The notes under the pieces were generated by a model. The model was not told the origin of the DNA and searched no databases. It was given only the letters and a program-made list of their open reading frames with translations. Source: Whalleya microplaca (taxonomy: Eukaryota; Ascomycota; Sordariomycetes; Xylariales; Xylariaceae). Taken from it: a DNA stretch of 64,000 nucleotides. A program made the position numbers and the translations under genes. The stretch is taken from NCBI GenBank assembly GCA_022497155.1, contig MU385735.1:186001-250000 (forward strand), given 5' to 3'. This document shows positions 1 to 12,416 of this stretch, in pieces (the stretch's first letter is position 1; each line of letters begins with the position of its first letter).

Positions 1-918
1 TTCTCCAATGGCCCATGTTGCTTTAGCGCGGATGCTTCCTGATTATCTTCCTCAACGGAACTCACTTGACAAGATATAACATCAATCAACGAGAAATCGC
101 TGATCAATACACTTCGCGCTTTGTCAGAATCTTTGACAATATAGAATTTGTTATGGCTATAAAAACTGTATGTTAAGCTCCACTCGCCCCTTGAATGCGG
201 GCAGCAATTCTCTCATTTTATGAGCGCAAGGCACTACTAGGAGACTAGAAGCCAACTATTCACAATCTGGGGTTTACTCGGATTTAATTAAATCAGATGC
301 TAATTGTTCTGGAGTAAACCTTTCTTATACCCAGACTAGAGTTTTGAAAATGTGTATATTATTATTTACATGGGACACGACAACGGCGTCTCATAAATTC
401 AAGGACTGTCCAAATAAGAGGAGCTAGTAGATATTCACTTGCTTAATGCGGATTACTAATCGATGGAGCTGATAACCTGAAGGAGGATTGATGAGATAAT
501 AGTGTTAATCATAGTGAGATCTATTGAGTAGGGAACTCTTAAGAAGTTGTATATACAATGCGGTAACACCCACTGTGGGCAGATGTTATTAATTGTTGTT
601 GACTCATTTCTATTACCTATAGGGAAGCTTGTGTAACTGAAGTAGTCTCGATAGGCAGCAGCCTCACCATTGGAATAGCATATTCAGTTACATGATAAAC
701 CTCTTGACAGGACTGAGGCAGCATTCTAGGAGAGAGGCGATATGTATAAGCATCTCCTAAAAGGATAATTCAAAAAGACATCAGGATGCCAGAAACGCCA
801 CCACACTTTCAACTCAAGCAACTTTTCAACTCCAGATTTTCTCTATCCAAGCGAAGATGAAGGTTCGCCTACTTTTGTCGCCATCGCCCCCTTTAACGCA
901 AACTAGGAATCTCGTTTC
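1..918. other. Intergenic, nothing recognised
   Basis: AT-rich stretch at the window edge. Only short open frames occur, and none shows a recognisable domain or a convincing splice structure. Confidence 0.5.
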
Positions 919-1290
919 TCAGGCGTCTACATCGTGCTCCCGTGTACAGTCGTCGCAAAGGCCACCGGCGTCTGATTCTTCCTCCCTTATGTTGTCTTTC
1001 TGTTCACATGTGCCCGTAGCGTTGAACAGCTCGCAGTCATCAACTTTGACCTCGTCGCTTGTGTACCACTGCAGCAGTAGGAGTTAGCACTTTAGATATC
1101 TGCTCAAAGAGCCCGAAGGGGCTGGTTTTGACTGCGAGTATCTGTTGGCAGTCTCACGCCTTCCTTGAAAGACGTCGACGAGCCGCTTCGCGTGCAGAGG
1201 ATGGATATCAGGGGTTAAGGAAACGGACTGGAACCTGCATACTGCTCCACATTCATCGCAATACCATTTGAGTAACATGTATTCACACAT
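919..1290 (-). CDS. Small cysteine-rich hypothetical protein (tentative 3-exon model)
   Basis: The model joins 1235-1290, 1158-1185 and 919-1068 and gives 77 residues. Seen: the ATG at 1290 opens with MCEYMLLKWYCDECGAVC, so a CxxC pair follows the start. The last exon carries four more Cys in an acidic context, ending in CDDCTREHDVDA and a stop. The second intron has a good GTGAG donor, a GCTAAC branch site and a CTGCAG acceptor. The first donor (GTTCCA) is weak, so the middle of the protein is uncertain. Short fungal proteins starting MCEY and rich in CxxC pairs are common and usually uncharacterised, perhaps zinc-binding; that is inference. No function is assigned. The alternative is that these are chance open frames. 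Confidence 0.4.
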
Positions 1291-2106
1291 GTCCGTTTCA
1301 GGAACTGGGATTGCCTTTGTCAACCGCGAAGGAGGGTGGACGTCCGCGCGGGAAAGTACAGACCTTCATATCCCATGCCCGGGAGCCTCGAGGACGATAT
1401 CCGGATCATGTTACCCAAGAAACGCCACAGGTCCACCGCTCTCGATTCTAATTTGTCGTGCCTATCTGCATTGACTCGCAAGACGTGGTCGTCCCTGACA
1501 TTCGCGGGACCCAGCCACCGTGATGAATCTGATCCAAGCTTTGCCACGTGGGCGAGTGGGAGAGCCGGTATTTGGAAATAGTTGACAAATATGTTCATAG
1601 CTAGGACGCACAAAAACAGTCAATACTAATAAAGCGCAGTTAGTCGCACCTATTGGCTGCATATATGGCGACATCACAGACATTTCGGATCCCAATAAAT
1701 TGGGCTACATATTGGGGCAGCTATCAGAGTTCTGATTGGTCTAGACTCTCTCAGGCTGTACTTCAGGTGTCATTTGGAAATGCGTCTACCCGAGGTAACA
1801 ATTGCCACATTACCTACTTACAAAAGCTCCCGGACAGTTGGGTACGGGGTATTTGTGGGCCAACAACACGCGATTCGAGCGGAACAGGCGGAATCGGTTG
1901 CCCAGGTGCATAGGTAGGTCTCGAATGCTTCCATCGTACTCAGTCAATAATGTCCCACAGTCCACTCCGTTGTCAAACCCCTTTGATGAAGTAAAACAAT
2001 GCCTTCAGTATCTATAAGCGTAAGAAAATACCTGCCCTATCGAGGTTGTCACCCGTCTTAAATCTGTGTCTTCCTATGAGGCCGTTAGCATGTAGACTTC
2101 GCATGA
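1291..2106. other. Intergenic, nothing recognised
   Basis: This lies upstream of the small Cys-rich model and downstream of the NMT stop. Short overlapping frames between 1320 and 2017 on both strands have no recognisable motif. Confidence 0.45.
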
Positions 2107-3753
2107 TTAGGGGACGACGTACCCAACGCCACTTAGGTTCTCAGTATCTAAGCGGTTTCTCTTGTCAACACCACCAGCTATCGGATTGGCTCGATAGTTG
2201 AACAGGTAATAATGCAGCTGGCCGTCCCCCGGGCCGAACTTCTGTTCCTCTAAAAACAGGCCATTGTCCATAAGCGAGAGCGCGTTATACACGTCGAAGT
2301 TGTACTGTTTGCAGTATACTAGGGAATCTGAAACCAGAGCATTGAGACGAGTTTTCAGCGCGTCTTTATCGACGGGCGTTGCGAGTCCCGTTTCGGTCGC
2401 ATAGTAGAAAAGATAAGCGGCCCTTATGTTTGAGTGCTTGGGATGGTTAATCACCGAAGACTCGAGACAATAGAAAGATATAAAGTCGGTAATCTTCTTA
2501 TGATCGTCCTGCTGACAAGGTTAAAGAAGGCTATCAGGATGCATACAACCAACAAACTCACCTCGACGACGTAACTCCAGACGACCTGTTCCTCGAGGGC
2601 ATTTTTCTTGTTGTGCAGTAGCCAGTGCTCAACCTCTTGCTTATTCCACCCGGAAGCCATGTCGTATTTGGCTAGATAGCGTGTTAGCAGGTCTTGGACG
2701 GCACTAACATCCTTCTTCTGCATCTCTCTTAAGCCCCTGAGCGAGGTCCGATCTGGCACAGCGTACTTGCGGATCTGGAACTGGGGCTTGCTGTTGGGCG
2801 GCAAGGGGCTAAAACCGACGTCGTAGAGTTTCTGCCAGTTGATGGCCCTGTGATAGTAGCGACAGGTGCTAACAGGCTTGGGGAGAACAATGCCTCCGGT
2901 GTAGATGGCCTGGAAAACGCCGTCTAAGTTGCACAAACGCGTGATCTCCTTGATGAGGACGGGAGCTAAACGCTTGGAGCGGAGCTTCTTGTGTATGCAG
3001 AGGAAGTTGACCTCGGAAGCTTTCAGAATATTGTTCCGGATGCGAAGTTCGACAGGAATAGCGGCGATGAAGCCGACTAGTCTTTTAGAGTCCGAAACGC
3101 GGACTCCGCGATGCCATTCTTTCCTCCACCCAGGTGGCATCATGGCCCTGAGAACCATGGGTTAGTCAGTCAGGAAGTCAGAGATAGACGGTAGGAAGAC
3201 GGTAGGGAACGGACCATTTCAGGATACTGCTCGAGTAGTTAAAACGGAACATAGCCTCGTCATCCTCTACATAATGGCCGTTCAACAGCTCCCAGACCTC
3301 CTTAAGCTGTGCGTCGTCGAGCAAGTCAATAGTAGACCATTCAAAGCCGTCGACCAGGGGCGCAGGCGATTTGGGTATGTCGTCGACGGACTGGTTTCTG
3401 ATAGGGCCCTCCTCGACGGGTTGGTTGGGATCGCCGTCCTCCCCGAACTTGGGGACGGGTTGGGTGGACCAAAACTTGTATGCACCCATGTCCTTGACGT
3501 TCTTACCGCTGGAAGCCAGACCGGTCATGATGTCCTGAAGGTTGAGACGCTTGAGAGCGTCGGCGGCGGAGGCGGGATCGTCATTGCTCTGGCTGGCGAG
3601 TTCGCTGGCGAGCGCAGGGTTCAGGTCGAGCAGCTGAGAGACTTGTTCCTTGGACAGCCCATCGATGGCCTTATGTATCTTCTTAGCAGCCTTCTCCTTC
3701 TCCTTCTCCTTGTCTTTCCCCTTGCCCTTTGAGGGCTTCGATTCGTCAGCCAT
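2107..3753 (-). CDS. NMT1: Glycylpeptide N-tetradecanoyltransferase (N-myristoyltransferase)
   Basis: Transfers myristate from myristoyl-CoA to the N-terminal glycine of target proteins; a cytosolic, usually essential enzyme. Exons 3215-3753, 2562-3147 and 2107-2508 join in frame to 508 residues, normal for the family. The first intron (67 bp) splits the Trp codon of a KWAMMPPGW stretch; the second (53 bp) follows SYVVE. Seen: a Lys/Glu-rich N-terminus (about residues 5-30) as in other NMTs, then [25 protein letters not shown], the conserved [19 protein letters not shown] block, and near the end [19 protein letters not shown]. The protein ends GVGYVVP; in this family the C-terminal carboxylate acts as catalytic base, so the chain end matters. 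The 3' intron could end three bases earlier (2512), adding one Gln. Identity is near certain. Confidence 0.95.
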
Positions 3754-4641
3754 GGTTATAAAAGGTGTTTGCTGTCAAGAACGATTGAACGTTTGGTGGC
3801 GCGGGGCAATCTTGTGTGAATATTGGTGGGGTCGAAGGCATCGTTAATCGGGTAACATTCCTTTATTAGATATATATCTCCGTGATTTTCATCGATATGC
3901 ATTTATGCAAACCCTACATCCAGGCAGCCAGCTTCTCTTACCTAAATACTGAAGTATGTACCTGTTTACTTCCTCCGGACATAAGGTACTTTTTCATATG
4001 TTTTCATGTAGAGTTATCACTGTTTTTTAATTTCCACACTATTTTATTAATTATCCAAATTGACACATGTGAGACACCTTTACATAATTTTTATCAACTA
4101 GGTATTATAATAGGACTACCGTACTTCACACTGGACATGCCTGTGCTGACGCTGGGGGGACTTTCTTCCGCACTAGGAGTTGAAATATCCCGGGTATTTT
4201 ATTCATAGATATGATAGGGATATCTATATACCGTTTTGGTGCCCTTTCGGTACCATTCCGATGAGGGTACCTGGTCCGGAATCACGGCCGCCACGCGAGG
4301 TTGTCCCCTGTTGAGTGTGCTATGCGAAACTAGCATCCCGAAGTTATAGGAGATGATTGGTAGTGACCTGAACACCGATATAATTATGAGCAAGCCATGT
4401 TGAGTTGGTCCGGTATGGAGTAAGAAACATTAAATTACAGATATCATACGTATCTCCCATAGGTAAGTGACACTTGTGCTGTCTTCTTCGAGTACAATTC
4501 CGTTCGCCCAAGTATGATAATGCTTCCGACAGAAACTCATTAATTAAGCAGACTCGTCAGCATCTAGCCCGAACGATCTCATGACCGCCAATGAGACTGC
4601 GGAAGACATCATGACGTTGTTGTGTCCTGTGTGTATTAGCA
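3754..4641. other. Intergenic: NMT promoter side and 3' region of the hydrolase
   Basis: AT-rich sequence between two minus-strand genes. No open frame here has a recognisable motif. Confidence 0.5.
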
Positions 4642-5998
4642 TCACTTCATGTGTTGTATAATTGCGTGCTGCTCACCACCATAGGGCACGACTTCTTCTC
4701 GAATGATGATATCAGGCTCAGCATTTGCAATGGCTATAAAAGTAGCATCATCTCTGCGCTGAGTCATCTGTTCTTTCCACGACAAGAAGGCACCGTCGTC
4801 CATGGGCTCCACAAGCGTAGCATTGGCTGAAGATCGGAACAGCACGTCACTCTCATGGCACGGGATCTCTAGGTCGTTCTTGGCATGAATAAAAGTTAAC
4901 CTCAGTCTCGATCGTGTCAAGCGTGCAACGTGAGCAAGGCGGTCGGCCGACTGCCACTTATCCAAGACGAAACTCTGCAAGAACCGTAGGAGTGGCGGGA
5001 TCGGGCGGAATGGCGAGAGAACCGGGATGAAGCCAGCTGCTGTGTACGAGCTAAGCAAAGCCGGCATGCTTGAGAACCCGGCTACGAGGATGACGCCGGC
5101 GAATTCAACACCCTGCATGGCGAAATGCTCAGCTACTCCGCTCGTGACGGCGGTGCCGAGGCTCTGGCCCATGATAACGATACGGCTGGCGGGGATGCCG
5201 GCAACGTGCATGGCCCAATCGACAGCTGCAGCGCCGTCAAGAATCAGCCCTTGTTCGGACGGCTTGCCGCTTGATTTGCCGAAACCGCGATAGTCGATGG
5301 CGAGCACATGGTAATTAGAAGAGTCGGTCAGTGTATGGTAGCTGTCAGGGCGTATTGCTTGTGCAACATGGCCGGCATTCTAAAAGGGGGGGCCAAGTCA
5401 GCCGATGACTGCGTGTTGATCTGACCATTCCACTTACGCCATGAACTTCATACCATCATCCATCATTAGCATTCAATGTGCACAACAAAAAGCAGGATGT
5501 CTTACAGTAGATGACTAATCGAGTTTCCGGGTCTTCTCTCAGCACCTTGAAAGATTCGGATTTAGTGATGTCATTTGAGAAACCGGCGGCTTGTACCTGA
5601 AGCTTGTCCTCGTGCTTCAAGTAAGCGGGAAGTGGCAAAATATGCCACGCGTAGATGGTTTCTTCATCAACGGTTGTGAGTGAAAACGGGGTAACTTGAT
5701 TTCCTTGATACCAAGCAGTTAGGGCCAAGGACGTTATGAGAGTTGAGGTGGTGGACACTGACTGGCAAATCCCCAGTATTCAGGCCTGTCGAGGTCATGC
5801 CAGAACAGGGTATTTAAGCGATGAGCATATAGGAAACTGGCAATCGCTATCAGTTCAAAGCTCTCACATGGCGAGGTTGCCTTACTGTCGCTGGAAGAAA
5901 GGAAAGACGCCAAGAGATATAAAACTGAGGTAAAGACCAATTGGCACACCGAAGCTGATAGCCAATGGGATGGCCCATTGAGAGGTCCGGGAGGTCAT
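4642..5998 (-). CDS. ABHD12-like serine hydrolase (alpha/beta hydrolase)
   Basis: Five exons (5886-5998, 5763-5836, 5506-5703, 5438-5445, 4642-5379) give 376 residues. Introns are 49, 59, 60 and 58 bp. Seen: an N-terminal hydrophobic segment (about residues 9-34) that should anchor it in a membrane, then AHRLNTLFWHDLDRPEYWGFA and QVTPFSLTTVDEETIYAWH typical of fungal ABHD12/ABHD13-type hydrolases. The oxyanion motif FHGNAG lies at 129-134 and the nucleophile elbow GQSLG at 202-206 (Ser204). Acid and base candidates are in HAKNDLEIP and GEQHAII. The oxyanion residues F-H-G are encoded by an 8-nt microexon (5438-5445); skipping it would shift the frame and remove the active-site loop. ABHD12-type enzymes hydrolyse lysophospholipids or monoacylglycerols; the substrate here is unknown. 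Confidence 0.88.
5438..5445 (-). other. 8-nt microexon
   Basis: Reading the minus strand, AAG precedes and GTAAGT follows the 8 bases TTCATGGC. The upstream exon ends in phase 1 with T, so the join reads TTT CAT GGC (Phe-His-Gly) and the next exon starts AAT GCC GGC (Asn-Ala-Gly). This restores the invariant HGNAG oxyanion motif of the hydrolase. Both flanking introns (60 and 58 bp) have GT-AG ends. Confidence 0.85.
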
Positions 5999-7296
5999 GA
6001 GAGAATAGGTAACGTTAGATAGTTGTGTAGAGGCGAATATTTTAGGTTGAGTGAGTGTGACACAGATAATGACCCATTTACAGTCGAGAGAGCACGATTT
6101 ATATATATATGGTACTCCCTTCGACTGCTGCCTTGGTGTTCAATGTTCTTTCTACGTTCTACACCCCTAGAATGATATGGTGGAATGATGATTGGTACCT
6201 CTTGTTTATGTGGGTCTGATTGAGTGAGCGATAATACGATCGAGCTTTAGCTCTTGTTACATAGGCGTACTACCTAGGTATGCAGCTATGTAGTAAAGAA
6301 GTTAGTGCACTATCAGCTGTAAATGAATGAGAGGATGGATAGCTGAAGATTCTCCCAAGGGCTTGTATTAGGGTCTTTTAGCTATTCAACCTTGTTGAGT
6401 CCTGATGACTATATAATATCAACATATCTATGAAGGCTGGTCCAATAGGTTATCATTTCTACAGAGGAAATATGTGGTGTCCTCACTGCGAATACACACT
6501 GCGTACTCTTCCTAGCGATGAATGGTTAGAGGCTTGTTTATCAGAACTATGAGATTCTATTGGATATCTGTGACAACTACCTATAACCTGTCAATGGAAC
6601 CGTATGTGTTAGGTATCTACTTGATATCTCGGTAAGTTGTTCCGGTTGTATGCACTAAGCGATACAGAATATTTCGTAAGGTACATAGTATATAGACATC
6701 GATATAATGGGTATATCGATCAATAGGCATGTAAGATATGCACTAACCCAGGTTGGTTACTAATGCTCAGGAACGAGACGTCCGTGCCCCAATTTTCCAC
6801 AAGTGCCTCTGCGGCGCGCGTGAGCTTGAACCACCTGCAGTCCAACATCTGCAGTCAGCCATTCGGCCATTGCAACTTACACTTCCAAATTATTATTATT
6901 ATTATTACCTACTCACTATTATTTCACTACCTAATACTTGTATACTTGCGTACTTGCACCTCGCCGTTATCCAGACCGAGGCCAGCATCCTCTCGCACTA
7001 CAACAACAGCAGCCACAATCACCATCAACTTTTCTCTCTCTCTCTGTGTGTCTGTCTCCATCTATCCACACAGAAGCGTCGTATTTGTTCTTCTATACTT
7101 ACTCTTCTATACAGCATCGGCAGCTTTATGGAGCCTTTATTTGCGGCTCCTTGTGCCAGCAACGCGTCCGTCACTGTGCACCACCATAATTGTCTCAAGT
7201 GTCTCAAGCATAACCTGCTGATCATCACTTGTTGATCCAATTGAAGCAATATCGAAGCAATATCGAATCCATAGTGCAGCCATATTGAATGAAGCA
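5999..7296. promoter_or_regulatory. Divergent intergenic region between the ABHD12-like and SWC3 genes
   Basis: About 1.3 kb separates two divergently transcribed genes and must hold both promoters. Seen: an ATATATATAT stretch near 6100 upstream of the hydrolase, an ATT/TTA trinucleotide tract at about 6889-6906, and pyrimidine-rich CT/GT tracts at about 7030-7060 just upstream of SWC3, typical of fungal core promoters. Open frames within 6753-7240 are low-complexity and judged non-coding. Confidence 0.5.
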
Positions 7297-9585
7297 ATGG
7301 AGAGGAAGCGAAAGCTGCCTGCCAGGGCCGCTGCCCGCGTCGAGCACGTCTCCAAGAAGCGAACTGCCACGCCTCCCGAACGATCTCTCACGCCCGCACC
7401 CGCCCCGTCGTCCACGCCAGTCCCTGCCGAGCCCATCCCCGAGGAGCCTCAATTGCCCAAGTCCATCCAGCCGGGCCATCCATTGCCTACCGTTGAGACC
7501 CCCCAGCCTGAGGATCTCTCCAGCCGGGACTACCAGTCCATACAAGAGAGGTACGTCTATCTGACATCGTCTATCTGACATCACCATGGCCTCGGCCGTA
7601 TGCTTACCGTATACTTATCGTATATTCATCTAACGGGTTGAGTACACAGCGGCGTTCTAGCCGAGTCGCTCTCGAGATCGCGTCAGAAATGGATACACGA
7701 GGGCATATTCGAGAAGTACTGGACCAAGCCCACGAAGCGAAAAGGTGTCGTCAAGGAGGACCCCAGCAACCCCCCCAAGGACAGCATGATGAAGATTGGC
7801 CAAATCACTGTCACCGTTGAGCCTCACGTTCTCGAGGCCACCATGTACGGCGTCAAAGACCCGAAGCCCCCTCCCACCACCAATTCCACATTCCGGCCCA
7901 TCATCCAGTACGGCCCTTCCAATGGCGTCATGCCTCCCCCGCCGAAACCGAGTACGCCCTCTACCCCGACCGTGCTACCGACATCACCTGCCCAGCTGCC
8001 TGCCCAGTCGCCTCTCCAGCCGCCACAGTCGCAGTCGCAACCACAGGCACAGTCTGTAGCACAACCGCCTGCGCCATCGCATATTCAAGCTCCGTCTCAG
8101 CCCCATCCCGCGACGGTCCACCCCCAAGGCCAGCAGCCAGATTCCCACCGACCGCCGCCGCCTGCCGTGACGACAAAAAAGCCGCTGGCTTCTCCCCGAG
8201 GCCTTGAGTCCGTGCTTGCTGCTCCTCAACACCCGCCAACGCTTCCTCCGGCCACAGGTCCTTCGCAACCGCCCCCTGCTCAGCCAAATGGCCCCTCTCC
8301 ACCAGGCATGATGACGAATCGTCCATTGCATGCCCCAAGCCCGACGACGGCTTCACCTGGTCCGGGAGCAGCTCTCCCGCCGGCCGTCAAAACCCCCACA
8401 CCAACTGCCAAGACGGCCACGCCAACGCAACCTGGGGCAGACCCCATAATAGTCACTTTGGCGGAGAAGGCATCTGGGGATCCCCATCTCCGTGATCTGA
8501 TGAAACGGGTCGCTATCGGTGATGCAGCCCCCCACGAGCTGGCGCATTTCCAGAGAATCATAGACCAGATTACCGCCGACTATAAGAGAAAAGGGGGTCA
8601 GCAGGGTCCATCGGCCGATCGTCTTATCGTCGATGGGAGGACAGTCAAGTACTTTGCTGACGAGGTCCGAACGATACTTGATATTGTTCTAGCTTCCAAT
8701 CCCAACCAGAAATCAATTGACCTGAGGCCACCCCCAGGCAGTGATCATTTGGTAATTCTACTGGTGAAGAAGGCATTAGATGAACCAAACACGAGAGAGA
8801 TTGTGCGAAGAATAGCTGAGGGCAAGACCAGGTTCGCAGATACTACCGATCTGAAACAGATACTCGATAGATTGAAGGATCTCGTTGTGAAGGAGCCGGC
8901 AAAGTCCAAGCAGACAACGCCTGTCAACGGAACGGATGCTCCCGCCGTGCCCAATGGCACCACCTCGAGGAAGCCGTCGCTTACTGCACCAGCACAACCG
9001 ACCAATGCACCAGCTTCGCAGCAAGCTCTGCGCTCGAAAGGACCTCCCCCAGAGCCGAAGCCTGACATTTCGGCCGTTGTACTCGAGTTTGCTGGCGGTA
9101 CGGGTGATAGATACTTGTTTCCCAAGTATAGCATTCTCGAATATGCTAGCCCGTCCCAGGTCGTCGCGTCCTTCCTGATTGTCCGTAAGGGAAGTCAATT
9201 GGAATATGGGGGAGATCCGGCATTGGACTACTACCAACCTGTGTCCATACGATTATATTCGAACTCGGGAAAGCATCTCGAGCATTTGAAGAAGGTCGTC
9301 GCGCCGCAGGATGATGTACGGCGATACATGGATGACATCATGGACAATATGACAAGGGCCGAGTATGTGCTGCTCGCAATGCGTCTTCCACGAGCAGACA
9401 GGGAAGACCAGATTGAGGACCGTTCCAATACACCCAAGGCGGAGCTGACACACCAGCATCAACCACAGCCTAGTGTGCTATGGACTACCAAGGCGTCCTC
9501 TATGGCGACGCCTCCGCAGAAACCTGTGACCAAACCCCTGGGTGATGATGAACAGTATCAGAGCTTCATCACTACTATAAGCTAA
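7297..9585 (+). CDS. SWC3: SWR1 chromatin-remodelling complex subunit, Swc3 family
   Basis: Swc3 is a nuclear subunit of SWR1, which exchanges H2A for H2A.Z. Exons 7297-7550 and 7650-9585 (99-bp intron) give 729 residues. The ATG at 7297 was chosen because it starts MERKRKLPARAAAR, a basic N-terminus typical of the family; TTG and out-of-frame ATG lie just upstream. Right after the intron comes the family signature SGVLAESLSRSRQKW followed by EGIFEKYWTKPTKRKGVV and PPKDSMMKIGQITVTVEPH. A long Pro/Gln/Ser-rich disordered region (about 170-320) follows. The C-terminal half has mixed helical segments and a region around DISAVVLEFAGGTGDRYLFP (about 560-580). The N-terminal domain is convincing; the C-terminal part is less conserved in the family. 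Confidence 0.88.
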
Positions 9586-9891
9586 GGGACGAGATAGAAG
9601 TAGATGGCAAATCTTGTCGGAACGCCTGGGTTTTCAGGTAGGGGATCTCAGGAGTCCTTTCGAACTGTAAGTGGCTGGGAAAAAAAAAGGCATGGGTAAT
9701 ACTGTGATGGGTTTATCTAAGGGTTTTGCAAATGAGATACCTGAGTACGCGATTAGGCGTACCCGCCCTCCTGAGAGTGGCTCTATTAGATTATGCAGTT
9801 AACGCAATTGATGTTAGTAGGAAGGAACCTAGTTGTAAGATTTGATGCCTGCTTTTGGTACTGCTCTAGATGTAGATACGTGGTCTTGGTC
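9586..9891. other. Short intergenic between convergent 3' ends
   Basis: About 306 bp separate the stops of SWC3 (plus) and the alpha/beta hydrolase (minus). It contains an A9 run at 9681-9689 and nothing else recognisable. Confidence 0.5.
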
Positions 9892-11195
9892 TCACCGCCC
9901 ACTCAACTTCTCGCCCAACGCGCACCGCGCGTCTATTAGCTCGTTGAACCACTTCGTCTTCTCGTTGATGGGCGCATGTCCTAAGCCTTCGACAATCAGC
10001 CCCTGGCCAGGTTGTAAGTACTCTATCAACTTCCTTCCATGGGGCACCGAAATCATGCCGTCCTCCGCGCCGTGCAGCACCAAGATCCTCTCCCTCCCTA
10101 CTCGATCGCCCAACTCCTTCAGTTGCGCGGGGCTCTTGTGGTGCCACCCAGCCGCGACGAGCTGCAACAGGAACCCTTTCTTGGTGAAGCCGTCCCGGTC
10201 CTGCTGCTTCGTGATCTCCTGCGCGGCGAAGCGTTCGTAGTTACTACCGAACCGCCCGTAGCCGCCGGGCGGGATCCGGCACCGCGGGACGGTCTGCTCG
10301 TCGGGCACCTCGGCCTCGTCGGGCTGCGCCAGGTAGCCCGGGGCGAAGATGGAGGCCGCCGCGTATCGGATGCTGCGGTCCGGGCTCTTGGGCAGCAGCA
10401 TCGTGATGCGGTTGACCATGTTCTCGGCGAACGAGGTCGTGTTCTCGATCGCGGCCGCCGTCGAGATCAGGCTCAGGCTGCTGATGCGCTCGGGCGCCAG
10501 ACACGCCACCTCCTGCGCGATCATGCCGCCCATGCTGAGGCCGACTACGTGGAGCTGGCGCTCCCCCGTCCAGCCCACGTGGTCTACCACTTCGAGGAGG
10601 TCCTCCGCCATTTCCGAGGTACTGTAGCGCATCAGCGGCTTCGAAGACCCGCCCATGCCGCGGTTGTCGAGGATCAGTACTGAGTATTTAGACCCGTGTA
10701 CGTGCCCGAAGTACGCCGTCTGCCGTTGGTACGCGATCTTGAAAAAGCCCAGACCACAGATAAGCTAGATGACAGGTGAGCTTTACCAAGTACACTCTTA
10801 CTGCCTACTGCCTGTTCCAGGACAAGAGTAGCAAAACACTTGCTTCTGCCTACCTATCTCATTGGCGCAGCAGCTGGTTAGGGGGTCAGGGTGGGCGTTT
10901 GACCGCTTACTATGAGCTTTATCGGCCCATCGCCGTGCACTTCCCAGCTGATATCCAACGGACCACCCCGGTTGGCCGCGACGGGCAGCAGGCCGCTCTG
11001 GTGAGGTTCCAGCTGCCATATCGCCGTGGGGAAGGCAGGGTGCTTGGCTACCTCATCGATGGAGGGGAGTTCTGCTATCGTGGTTGACCTGGTGGCATCA
11101 GTTATTAGTGGAATTGCATGCAGGTGGCTGGCCAGGTCTACCCAGTTTTGTTTTATGCATGGGATAGGTAGGTAGATCTGGTGATGCACGTACAT
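9892..11195 (-). CDS. Alpha/beta-fold hydrolase
   Basis: Exons 10911-11195 and 9892-10764 (146-bp intron) give 385 residues if translation starts at the ATG at 11195. The family resemblance begins near IDEVAKHPAFPTAIWQLEPHQ, so the true start may be in an unseen 5' exon. Seen: GDGPIKLI joined to LICGLGFFKIAYQRQT, DNRGMGGSSKP, the nucleophile elbow GLSMGG (Ser171), an acid candidate in HGAEDGMI and the catalytic His in EGLGHAPINEKTKW. A long lid-like insertion lies between the elbow and the acid. This fits the fungal AB-hydrolase-1 proteins of about 390 residues, many of them predicted esterases or lipases; the substrate is unknown. The 3' exon is clearly GC-richer than its flanks. Confidence 0.82.
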
Positions 11196-12416
11196 GGTTG
11201 ATTGGACACGTGCCCGTTCACCACTTCGTATATCCGACGAGTGCGTTTTCTTGACGGAGCTATTTGAGTCGATATGATTAGGTGAAGGCTTGCAAGAGCT
11301 AATCTGATGCTTGCAATTTCGAGAACTGTAGTTTCAGGTGGTTGCTGAGATCCCTCGGCCTGACGTCAGGGCTAACTGAGAGTGCCGCGTAATTGCATAG
11401 AAACAAGGTTTAGATGCATTAGAACCTAAAGGCTATGAAGGAGACCTCGGAACTGCCTCGTTTAACTTAGCCTTGGAAGACCACCTATATTGGATAATCT
11501 TAGTATTAATGACTTGAATCGCAAAGCGGTGAATAGTTTCGAGTCTATAAAAGAATTGTAAGTTTCTTTTGATGGCACCATTGGGGTTCTTTCCAACAAT
11601 TGTGTACATGTAGCGACTCCTTGTAGTCGTACAAGAACGAATAACAAAACCTTGGCTGTGAGACTTTGATGGACTTGGGACTGATACTTGAGTCCCAAGA
11701 TATCCATTCGGCCCCAGTACCTAATATAACATATAGCCATGCATGTTGGTTAGCGATAGCTATGATTTCATTTCCTCTTGCACAGTCTTAAGAGTCACAT
11801 AGCTAGAAATAGTTATACCTACTAAAAAAGGTCATCAACACATCGGCTTTAGCACGCAAAATAGTTCATCTATGTTCGAGGACCTCCTGGGGGTATCCAA
11901 TCAAGGCTCCGTATATCACTTGACGTATGCTTGTATTGATTGATAGGTGTACTATATCTACTACCCAAAACGAAGAGTTGCTCTTATCTTCACACGAGAC
12001 GGGCTATCGTCTTACATTATCTTCTAGAACTATTGTGGATTCATCCATTGGAGAATATTAGACGGCTTGGTGTCCTAGGTTACTAGCTACTATCACTGAC
12101 CTCGGGTTCCTTAACTGCCAGTGTATGACTCTATCATTTGCTGCTCGCGCTTTGTGTCTTCTTATTTGTGGTTTGATTAGTCCTTCTGTCTTGCTCTCCT
12201 TCGTCTAACCGGTTCGCTTTCACTACTTGGACCATGGTTTTCGCTAATCGAGGCCACACTTCTGGCTTTGATGACCGTCTGTCATCTAGTTCCCTTTTCA
12301 AAGTAGCCTCTTAGTCTAAACTATGGTAGCCCTGATGGTTGCTACTTGTTTGCTCGACTGCCTATTTCTAGTGTTGAAGACGGGAGAATAAGTCGCAAAT
12401 GTGTAAGAATATAAGG
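11196..12416. other. Intergenic, nothing recognised
   Basis: AT-rich sequence upstream of the hydrolase. A 92-codon minus-strand frame at 11462-11740 has no recognisable domain and is not called. Confidence 0.45.

Noticed and set aside
3274..3732. Plus-strand open frame over NMT exon 1
   Set aside because: Antisense shadow; the Leu run at its end is simply the complement of the Lys/Glu-rich coding region.
10039..10683. Plus-strand open frame of 214 codons
   Set aside because: It is antisense to the alpha/beta hydrolase exon, which has a clear catalytic triad; the plus frame shows no domain.
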